Shown: one piece after another, positions 15,606-20,736 of the stretch
Numbering within the stretch: position 1 is the first letter of the stretch
How the letters are laid out: each line of letters starts with the position of its first letter
DNA from: JAGNHB01 sp964436005
GTDB taxonomy: Bacteria > Acidobacteriota > JAAYUB01
Assembly: GCA_964436005.1 (NCBI GenBank)
Contig: CAYTBK010000075.1
Coordinates: 1-20,736, forward strand
Direction of reading: 5' to 3'
Length of the DNA: 20,736 nt
Notes under the pieces: model-generated
Seen by the model: only the letters and a program-made list of their open reading frames with translations
Told to the model about the DNA's origin: nothing
The model's database searches: none
Position numbers and translations under genes: made by a program

Positions 15606-16043
15606 ATGGGGATCAAAAAATTCATCGGGCATTGGCTGAAAGGGCAAGGGGACGCCGAGGCACTGCGGGAACAGGGGAAGGCTGTTTTCCGGGAGATCGT
15701 GTCCTGTTGCCCGTTGTGCGGCGGACCGTTGCAGGATCATTATTTCTGCTTTTTGTGCACGGCCGTCTTGTCCGATCAGGCCGGGGGAACCACCTCGAAA
15801 ATCAGAAAACTGGTTGACGAGGGAAGATGGCTGGATGCTTCCCGGATTCAGGAAGGCGACATGCTGAAAGACCTGTTGCAGTTCTTTTTCTTGAAATGCC
15901 GGAAAGAAGGCCTGGCGATCTTGGAATATCGTTCCTATTTCGACATCTGGCTCGATGACAGGGTCGTCGGGGCCCGGAAACTGGACCTTGTTTCGGCGCA
16001 ATCGGCCGAGGCCGTGGTGAACGGGCGGTGGGTCCCGTTTTGA
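15606..16043 (+). CDS. Hypothetical zinc-ribbon protein
   Basis: The 145-residue product is not recognised. Residues 35-51 form a CPLCGG...CFLC pair of CxxC knuckles (Cys35, 38, 48, 51, with an extra Cys34), typical of a small zinc ribbon. A helical N-terminus (MGIKKFIGHWLKGQGDAEAL) precedes it and a mixed C-terminal part (DLLQFFFLKCRKEGLAILEY and SYFDIWLDDRVVGARKLDL) follows. No signal peptide or membrane segment is seen. The start is uncertain: the ATG at 15606 has no clear Shine-Dalgarno, and the frame stays open upstream in G+C-rich sequence that overlaps the UPF0158 gene. Base composition from here to about 18400 is clearly less G+C-rich than the rest of the window. The coherent protein composition and the CxxC pattern argue that it is real. 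Confidence 0.65.
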   Translation: MGIKKFIGHWLKGQGDAEALREQGKAVFREIVSCCPLCGGPLQDHYFCFLCTAVLSDQAGGTTSKIRKLVDEGRWLDASRIQEGDMLKDLLQFFFLKCRKEGLAILEYRSYFDIWLDDRVVGARKLDLVSAQSAEAVVNGRWVPF

Positions 16044-16239
16044 TCTTCTGTTACTGCCGATTTCGCCCCGGTCGCGCCCAAAGCGCAACGTCATCCCAAC
16101 GGGCCGCCGGCCCGCGGCGGAAACCGGGAAACGCGAATCCGCCGCGGCTGGAAGGCGGGGCGAGCGCGGCTAAGCCCGGTTTTTCCCAAAAAATCGTTTC
16201 CCGTAGGGAATCAACTTCCATCGGTGTTCCGCCGGGTTG

Positions 16240-16326
16240 TTCTTTGTGGTGAATTTGTATTGTTTAACACAAAGAATACCAGGGCCACGAAGGGGGCGAA
16301 ACCGGGTTTTGCCCGGAGGCATGGAT
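16240..16326 (+). repeat. 87-base repeat, copy A (hairpin plus conserved tail)
   Basis: Copy A opens with inverted arms TTCTTTGTG (16240-16248) and CACAAAGAA (16268-16276), then GGCCACGAAGGGGGCGAAAC and a conserved tail TTTTGCCCGGAGGCATGGAT (16307-16326). Copy B lies about 334 bases downstream in the same orientation. Confidence 0.7.
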
Positions 16327-16573
16327 CGGCTGGATGGGGAGGATAGGGCACCTCATCCAGGAGTGCGGCGCGGAGGTTGCCGCAGCGCCGCTTTTTCCAG
16401 GCGCGCAGGCTGCCGGAGCGCCGAACGCGGAGACGCTTCCCTGGAAAGCCAAAGAGTGGCAAGCCCTATCCCAAACCATATCAAACGATAGTCTTTTCAA
16501 GCAGATATACAAACATTTCCCGCAACCTGTTTCCTGCCGGCAAATCACTGCCTCAACCCTAGCCCCCTCCATC

Positions 16574-16660
16574 CTTCGTGGCTTTTCGTGTTTTTTCTCA
16601 ACACGAAGATCGCAAAGGCCACGAACGGGAGACCAGGCCTTTTGCCCGGAGGGCATGGAT
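16574..16660 (+). repeat. 87-base repeat, copy B
   Basis: Copy B has arms CTTCGTG (16574-16580) and CACGAAG (16602-16608), or alternatively TTCGTGTT (16585-16592) with AACACGAA (16600-16607). GGCCACGAACGGGAGACCAG follows, with the tail TTTTGCCCGGAGGGCATGGA (from 16640). It aligns with copy A along its length, the tail being almost identical. Confidence 0.7.
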
Positions 16661-16903
16661 GTCCATAGCCCGCGCGTTTGCCCCGATGGATTCTTGCTCG
16701 TAGGGCATCCAGATCCGTCGTCGGTGGCGAATCGCCGATGCGCGGTTGCGCCGGCGGTGCGGCGCCCCCAGCCCAGGCCGTAGCCGGAAAGCGTACTACC
16801 ATTCAATACTTTTTACGGGCAAGGCGATTCCGGCTCGATTCGGCACCAGGGCTTCGATGGCTGAGGGAAGAACGGACGCCATGCACTTCCCGCCGTGGTC
16901 CTG

Positions 16904-18331
16904 TCAAGGTAAGTTCCAGAAAGTTTCAGTGGTCATTTGATAAGATATCGATCCGTCTCTATCGATCAGGTAAACGTATCGGGGCGTCACGACCCATTCC
17001 GGAACGGATGGGCTGCGGGACAGGGCATGAAAGACGTCGCTGTCCTCCGGGACTTCGTCGAGAACGGCCGTGTGCATACCAACTTCGGGCATTTTTGTCG
17101 GAGACGGCTTGAACTCATTGATGACTCGGTGCATGGGATGCCTCTCGAGTATTTTCGTTCCATCGGCGGCGATCAGATAACGGGTGTCTCCGCCAAACGG
17201 GAAAATTCCCGACTCGGTTTGAGCCGGCAACAGATACACGTAAACTTGCCCATTGCCGGCGGGAAGGACGGCTGCGTTGTATGGCCTTGGCTTGCTGCCG
17301 AAGGCTTTTCGTGTCGTCAACAGCGCTTTGGCCGCGGTAAGCAGGAACCCTTCTTCCTCCTTGGGCTTGTCTAGCCGGCGGGCCAGAAAATCAGTCGGGC
17401 ATCGCCCCTGGACCGCTTCGTAGTAGACGATGAAACGATCTCGTTTATCGTTCAGCTTGCCGAAAGAAACTGTCCAGCGCCCTTTCCTTACCGTGGCAAT
17501 GTACAGGGCAATGCTTTCTCTCATCGGGTTCAGCGCCGTGACTGCATCGGAAGCGTGCCAGGCAGCCTGGTCGTAATTGGCCAACGCTCTGCCTCTGGCG
17601 CAGATCGCTTCCAGTTCCCGTGGGGAGCCGGGTGCGGTGCGGGCGGTCGGAGAAGCGTCCAAGACACCGGGCAATTCTTCCCGAATGAGCTTGTCCACGA
17701 TCATTTCGGACGGCCCCTGGCCGGAGTTGCTTTCCGTCATGATCGCGGAGAGCCAGGGTGGCTGGATATTGCTGAATGTTGTCAACTTGAAGTAATATTG
17801 TGGGTTGGCGAAAGTGGCAATCAAATCGCCCGGTTTTCGGCGCAGTTCGACCGGTAGGAGATAGAGGGCGTCGATGCGATATGGCCATGCTTTCAATGCC
17901 GGGGGGCATTTCGCTTTGGATAGATCGGAAAGCGAGAAATGAATGAGGGGCAAGAATGTCTGATTGCCTTCAAGGGAGAAAAATACCTTGTTCAACGGCA
18001 GGTTGTCTTTGTCCTTCGTCATAACGACGACATAGAGGATTGCGTTGCCGTCCATGGACTGATTTTCATTTTTAGTTCGCGGATAAACCAAATCGAATGC
18101 GGCAAGGTAATCGCATTGTTTCGGGTCTTTCTGCTGGAGGGCCAACGTTTCGAGCTTCCGGTTCATCGGTTCGTAGGTGGGGCAATGGGATTGCCATTCC
18201 TCGATGGTCACTGCCGAACTGCTGACCACGTTCCCGGAAGCAACCGGAAGGAAGAGCGATAACGCCAGGGCGAAGCGGGCCCATTGCATCGAATTGAGGA
18301 AACGGGAGGTCAGCCAGGCAAGTCGGTTCAT
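16904..18331 (-). CDS. Exported protein of unknown function
   Basis: This is the only convincing minus-strand gene. It encodes 475 residues that I do not recognise. The N-terminus MNRLAWLTSRFLNSMQWARF plus ALALSLFLPVASG is a signal peptide with a long n-region, cleaved near residues 33-40, so the protein is periplasmic or secreted. A start at Met15 (18289) would give a more ordinary signal; the first ATG has only a weak CAGG seven bases upstream. The mature part has five scattered Cys (in HCPTY, QCDYL, KCPPA, ICARG, RCPTD) and no transmembrane helices. It contains strand-rich stretches such as GQVYVYLLPAQTESGIFPFGG, RYLIAADGTKILERHPMHR and WVVTPRYVYLIDRDGSISYQ near the C-terminus. G+C content is well below that of the neighbours, which suggests transfer or a relaxed lineage-specific gene. 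It diverges from the AraC-type regulator 136 bases away. Confidence 0.78.
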   Translation of the reverse strand: MNRLAWLTSRFLNSMQWARFALALSLFLPVASGNVVSSSAVTIEEWQSHCPTYEPMNRKLETLALQQKDPKQCDYLAAFDLVYPRTKNENQSMDGNAILYVVVMTKDKDNLPLNKVFFSLEGNQTFLPLIHFSLSDLSKAKCPPALKAWPYRIDALYLLPVELRRKPGDLIATFANPQYYFKLTTFSNIQPPWLSAIMTESNSGQGPSEMIVDKLIREELPGVLDASPTARTAPGSPRELEAICARGRALANYDQAAWHASDAVTALNPMRESIALYIATVRKGRWTVSFGKLNDKRDRFIVYYEAVQGRCPTDFLARRLDKPKEEEGFLLTAAKALLTTRKAFGSKPRPYNAAVLPAGNGQVYVYLLPAQTESGIFPFGGDTRYLIAADGTKILERHPMHRVINEFKPSPTKMPEVGMHTAVLDEVPEDSDVFHALSRSPSVPEWVVTPRYVYLIDRDGSISYQMTTETFWNLP

Positions 18332-18361
18332 CGGGAAACCTGTTCCAGTGGAATGGGTCTA

Positions 18362-18392
18362 ATGATAGCAAGAACGAGAAGAAAATCGGCAA
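18362..18392 (-). promoter_or_regulatory. Possible promoter of the minus-strand exported protein
   Basis: On the minus strand TTGCCG (plus coordinates 18387-18392) and TATCAT (18362-18367) are spaced by 19 bases, about 30 bases before the ATG at 18331. The -10 is good (five of six), but the spacing is long. No operator-like palindrome is evident between this gene and the divergent regulator. Confidence 0.3.
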
Positions 18393-18467
18393 AATGTTCA
18401 TGGTTCGCAAGGGCGGTCAAGACGGGCCGGGGCGGGAACGGTAGGATGTCCGGCGTGAGGAGGCGCG

Positions 18468-19388
18468 ATGGGTACGGTCTGGGACAAGAGAAAAGCCGTC
18501 GGCCGGATGCAGGCGTACATCGAGGCGCATCTCGACGAACCGGTCTCGCTGCACGACCTCGCCTCGGCCGCCCGTTACTCCCCGTACCACGCCGCCCGGA
18601 TCTTCAAGGAGTTGACCGGCAAGAGCCCCTTCGAATACCTCCGGCTGCGGCGCCTGACGGCGGCGGCCCTCCGTCTGCAGGACCCGCGGCGGCGGGTCGT
18701 GGACGTGGCCTTCGACTTCGTCTTCGACTCCCACGAGGGTTTCACGCGGGCGTTCGCCCGGCACTTCGGTGTGCCGCCCTCGCGCCTCCCGCAGGCCGAC
18801 TGGTCCGCCTTCCTGTTCCGTCCCGCCCTGGCCACGGAATTCTACCGGAACAGGCAGCAAGGAGAAGAAGTCATGAGCGAGTTTTCCCAACCGCCGGCGA
18901 AGCCGGCCGTGGTGTTCGTGCAGATCCTCGAGCGGCCCCGGCGCCGGGTGCTGTTTCTGCCCGGCCGGAAGGCCACGCACTACTTCGAGTACTGCGAGGA
19001 AGTGGGCTGCGGGGTGTGGGATACGCTGACGGGCATCCCGGACGCCCTGCACGAACCCATGGGCCTCTGGCTCCCGGAGGCCCTGCGGCCCGCCGGTTGT
19101 TCGACCTACGTGCAGGGGGTTGAAGTGGGACTCGACTACGCCGGGCCCGTTCCGGAAGGGTTCCGGGAAATCGAGCTGCCGCCCTGCCGGCTGCTGGTCT
19201 TCCAGGGCGAACCGTTCGAGGACAAGGACTTCGAGCAAGCCATCGTCAGCCTGTGGGACGTCATGAAGACCTACCGGCCCGAAACCATCGGCTACGAGTG
19301 GGCCGACGACGACGCGCCCCGCTTCCAGTTGGCCCCCATGGGCTACCGGGGATACATCGAGGGCCGGCCGGTCCGCCCCGTCCGGTAG
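18468..19388 (+). CDS. AraC-family transcriptional regulator with GyrI-like ligand-binding domain
   Basis: The 306-residue protein starts at the ATG four bases after AGGAGG (18458-18463). Residues 8-107 are an AraC-type double helix-turn-helix: MQAYIEAHLDEPVSLHDLASAARYSPYHAARIFKELTGKSPFEYLRLRRL, then VVDVAFDFVFDSHEGFTRAFARHFGVPPSRL. Residues from about 136 on form a GyrI/BmrR-like effector domain, with ALHEPMGLWLPE, YVQGVEVGLDY, IELPPCRLLVFQGEP, and an ending GYEWADDDAPRFQLAPMGYRG. Proteins of this build sense hydrophobic or cationic drugs and activate stress or efflux genes. Its position upstream of, and on the same strand as, an outer-membrane efflux factor (20000) makes that factor a plausible target, although the palindromic operators there look more like TetR-type sites. 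Divergent control of the 16904-18331 gene is also possible. Confidence 0.92.
   Translation: MGTVWDKRKAVGRMQAYIEAHLDEPVSLHDLASAARYSPYHAARIFKELTGKSPFEYLRLRRLTAAALRLQDPRRRVVDVAFDFVFDSHEGFTRAFARHFGVPPSRLPQADWSAFLFRPALATEFYRNRQQGEEVMSEFSQPPAKPAVVFVQILERPRRRVLFLPGRKATHYFEYCEEVGCGVWDTLTGIPDALHEPMGLWLPEALRPAGCSTYVQGVEVGLDYAGPVPEGFREIELPPCRLLVFQGEPFEDKDFEQAIVSLWDVMKTYRPETIGYEWADDDAPRFQLAPMGYRGYIEGRPVRPVR
18859..18875 (+). promoter_or_regulatory. Internal Shine-Dalgarno and ATG at the regulator's domain boundary
   Basis: AAGGAG (18859-18864) lies eight bases before an in-frame ATG at 18873 (Met136, MSEFSQ). This is the junction between the DNA-binding and GyrI-like domains. It could initiate a separate 171-residue ligand-binding protein. 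Confidence 0.35.
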
Positions 19389-19423
19389 CGGCGGCGCCCG
19401 GCCGCGACGCCCGCGGGTCCGTC

Positions 19424-19519
19424 GCGCAGACTGAAGTCTGCGCCACGACCGACCGCCGGCATCTTGCCGGCATCGGGGACAGAGGCCTGTTCGCGGCCAT
19501 GGGCCGGCTGGAAGCCGGC
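19424..19519. repeat. Triple short-loop hairpin element
   Basis: Three perfect inverted repeats with two- or three-base loops follow each other. They are GCGCAGACT/AGTCTGCGC (19424-19443, loop GA), GCCGGCA/TGCCGGC (19455-19471, loop TCT) and GCCGGCT/AGCCGGC (19503-19519, loop GGA). The compact repeated design looks like a REP- or MITE-like extragenic element rather than a terminator, since no T run follows. It starts 35 bases after the regulator's stop. Confidence 0.75.
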
Positions 19520-19630
19520 GGTCCCTGGTGCGCGGACCCGCCACTTGCGAAAATTATGTAATTTCTTCAGCCTATTTCAATTGTCTACATTCTCAACCCT
19601 GTCCCCCGCAACCTGTCTGCATTCTTCTTC

Positions 19631-19709
19631 CTGTTTTTCTTCGTGTTCTTTGCGACTCCGTGTTTTCTCCTCCTTCGTGGCTCCGCGGCTTCGCGCGAGA
19701 CCCGGCCGC
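19631..19709 (-). repeat. Inverted copy of the CACGAAG-type dispersed repeat
   Basis: Read on the minus strand this is GCGGCCGGGTCTC followed by GCGCGAAGCCGCGGAGCCAC and a purine-rich run with CACGGAG, CGCAAAG and CACGAAG units. It aligns with the 14909-14972 copy, with the 13-base head identical. Positions 19554-19630 before it are A+T-rich and hold no gene that I can support. Confidence 0.6.
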
Positions 19710-19744
19710 CTGGCCGATTTTTTCCGGACTTCGCGAAATTTCTC

Positions 19745-19773
19745 TTGACGGCCTCCCGATTCGGTCGTATTGT
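19745..19773 (+). promoter_or_regulatory. Sigma-70-type promoter P1 upstream of the second outer-membrane factor
   Basis: TTGACG (19745-19750) and TATTGT (19768-19773) are separated by exactly 17 bases. The -35 matches consensus at five of six bases and the -10 at four. Transcription would start near 19780, giving a leader of about 220 bases before the ATG at 20000. I see no convincing coding sequence inside that leader. Confidence 0.6.
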
Positions 19774-19787
19774 GAATGAGGATTCAC
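19772..19787. promoter_or_regulatory. Operator-like inverted repeat O1 (GTGAA-N6-TTCAC)
   Basis: GTGAATGAGGATTCAC has perfect arms; pairing extends to TTGTGAAT/ATTCACAA (19770-19777 with 19782-19789). It overlaps the end of the P1 -10 and the predicted start point, the classic place for a repressor. Size and symmetry fit a TetR/AcrR-type dimer site. Confidence 0.6.
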
Positions 19788-19946
19788 AAGAAAGGGCGAC
19801 CTTCCTGGGAATCGAGCGAACGGAAATCGGAGCGGTGCCGTGCGGAATGCTGTCCGGTCCCGAACTGCCCGGCGGCAGGCGGTCAGGGGAATGCCCCCGG
19901 CGCCACGGGGGGCGGCCCGATTGGGGAGTCGGCGTCTTTGTTTGCA

Positions 19947-19952
19947 TATAAT
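19947..19952 (+). promoter_or_regulatory. Consensus -10 of promoter P2
   Basis: TATAAT is a perfect -10 and would start transcription around 19959, about 41 bases before the outer-membrane factor ATG. No good -35 lies at the standard 16-18-base distance (TTGGGG at 19921-19926 is 20 bases away), so P2 may need an activator such as the neighbouring AraC-type protein. Confidence 0.5.
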
Positions 19953-19968
19953 GTGAACGGATATTCAC
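19953..19968. promoter_or_regulatory. Operator-like inverted repeat O2 (GTGAA-N6-TTCAC)
   Basis: GTGAACGGATATTCAC has the same five-base arms and six-base spacer as O1, with a different spacer sequence. It starts on the base after the P2 -10 and covers the predicted start point. Two independent copies of the same arms, each at a promoter, make a shared repressor likely. Confidence 0.58.
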
Positions 19969-19999
19969 TTGCGGGCCGGAAGCCTGCAGGAGGCGAGCG

Positions 20000-20736
20000 A
20001 TGAAAAAAGGAATGAGCCTGGTGGTTCTGCTGACGTTGCCGTTGACGGGGGGGTGCCTGCTGGGGCCGAAATACGTGCGCCCCACGGTGAGCGCGCCGGC
20101 CGTGTTCCGGGGGGAGGCGGCGCCCGCCGCGCCGGCGGACGGGAGTGCCGGCGACGAGAAGTGGTGGGACGTCTACCGCGACGAGAACCTGCAGAAACTG
20201 ATCCGCGAGGCGCTGGAGAAGAACCACGACCTGCGGATCGCCTCCGAGCGGATCCTGGAGATGCAGGCGCGCCTGGGGATCGCCCGGGCCGACCAGTTCC
20301 CGACGGTGGCCGGGACGGGGTCCTGGTCCGCCAACCGGTTCTCCCAGGCGGACTACCAGCCCGTTCTCGGCGACCCGGTGAAGGCGCGCACCAGCTTTTC
20401 CCTGCAGGCGGTGTTCGAGCTGGACTTCTGGGGGAAGATGCGGCGGGCCACCGAGGCGGCGCGGGCCAGCCTGCTGGCCACGCGGGCGGCGGCCGACACG
20501 GTGCGGTTGACCCTGGTGTCATCGGTGGCCTCGGTCTACTTCCAGCTTGGCGAACTGGACGTGGAACTGGCCATCGCCCGGCAGACGCTTGAATCCCGAA
20601 AAGAATCCTACAATTTGGTGAAAGAACGCCTGGAGGGCGGGGCCGCTTCGCAGATGGACCTGGACCAGGCGCAGGTGCTGGTGTCGACGGCGGCCGCGGC
20701 CATCCCGGAGGCGGAGCGCCGGATCGCCCTGGCCGA
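20000..20736 (+). CDS. Second outer-membrane efflux lipoprotein, NodT/OprM type, 3' partial
   Basis: The frame is open to the window edge (245 complete codons). The ATG at 20000 follows CAGGAGG (19987-19993) by six bases. The protein begins MKKGMSLVVLLTLPLTGGCL, a lipoprotein signal with Cys19, then LGPKYVRPTVSAPAVFRGE, exactly as in the factor at 4394. Conserved blocks include GDEKWWDVYRDENLQKLIRE, EKNHDLRIASERILEMQARL, FELDFWGKMRRATEAAR and MDLDQAQVLVSTAAAAIPEA. By eye about 80% of residues agree with the first copy, and the DNA is also clearly similar, so this is a fairly recent paralogue. Differences cluster in the signal, residues 40-50 and the ANRFSQADYQP stretch. Unlike region 1, no adaptor or pump gene precedes it; any partners must lie downstream, outside the window. 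Confidence 0.95.
   Translation, partial: MKKGMSLVVLLTLPLTGGCLLGPKYVRPTVSAPAVFRGEAAPAAPADGSAGDEKWWDVYRDENLQKLIREALEKNHDLRIASERILEMQARLGIARADQFPTVAGTGSWSANRFSQADYQPVLGDPVKARTSFSLQAVFELDFWGKMRRATEAARASLLATRAAADTVRLTLVSSVASVYFQLGELDVELAIARQTLESRKESYNLVKERLEGGAASQMDLDQAQVLVSTAAAAIPEAERRIALA

Larger units (their letters stand above)
16044..16903. other. 860 bases without a supported gene
   Basis: Short open frames on both strands here translate to low-complexity or repeat-derived sequence and lack start signals. The region holds a hairpin after the zinc-ribbon gene (CGGGCC 16100-16105 with GGCCCG 16109-16114), two related 87-base repeats described separately, and an inverted-repeat-rich stretch near 16370-16440. 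The tails of two convergent genes (zinc-ribbon and the minus-strand gene) face each other across it, so it is a natural place for terminators and inserted elements. Confidence 0.6.

Noticed and set aside
16264..16806. Minus-strand open frame of 180 codons between the zinc-ribbon and exported genes
   Set aside because: It reads through both 87-base repeats, has no ribosome site, and resembles the spurious peptides such repeats encode.
19776..20003. Possible 75-codon leader peptide downstream of P1
   Set aside because: No Shine-Dalgarno, no recognisable composition, and it overlaps O2 and the channel start. It remains conceivable but is unsupported.

Overview
The window is G+C-rich (roughly two thirds by eye) and densely coding, almost all of it on the + strand. 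Lipoprotein outer-membrane factors and RND pumps mark a diderm (Gram-negative) bacterium. The gene set (a large GH13 protein, a DUF6485-like protein, UPF0158, an AraC/GyrI-like regulator) and the degenerate CACGAAG-type intergenic repeats recall Acidobacteriota or delta-proteobacterial lineages. No rRNA or other strong marker is present, so the phylum is only a guess.

Region 1 (1-6363) is a tripartite drug/solvent efflux operon. It holds a membrane-fusion protein (cut by the window edge), an AcrB-type RND permease and a NodT-type outer-membrane lipoprotein, linked by overlapping stop/start codons. A small exported protein of unknown function follows 11 bases later. Region 2 (6364-8644) holds a fold-type I aminotransferase, a cluster of three hairpins, then a very cysteine-rich exported protein with its own candidate sigma-54 promoter and a UUCG-loop terminator.

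Region 3 (9053-14896) starts with a mobB-like GTPase translationally coupled to an RlmI-type rRNA methyltransferase. A 66-residue Cys-rich DUF6485-like protein follows, then a 1198-residue protein with a central GH13 (alpha-amylase) barrel between two large uncharacterised regions.

Region 4 (14986-18331) is visibly less G+C-rich from about 15600. It contains a UPF0158 protein, an unrecognised zinc-ribbon protein, 860 bases of non-coding repeat-bearing DNA, and the only convincing minus-strand gene, an unrecognised exported protein. Region 5 (18468-20736) has an AraC-type regulator with a GyrI-like ligand domain, 611 bases of intergenic DNA rich in hairpins and repeats, and the start of a second NodT-type outer-membrane factor. 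This second factor is a close paralogue of the one in region 1. Its upstream DNA carries two candidate promoters, each overlapped or abutted by a copy of the 16-base inverted repeat GTGAA-N6-TTCAC, which looks like a repressor-controlled efflux promoter. The efflux function is therefore represented at both ends of the window, and the second copy appears separately regulated.

The most interesting observations are the twin operator arrangement before the second outer-membrane factor, the 24-cysteine exported protein with its regulatory signals, the GH13 protein with unexplained flanks and an altered fourth motif, and the dispersed repeat families. I found no CRISPR array, tRNA, rRNA, transposase or phage gene.
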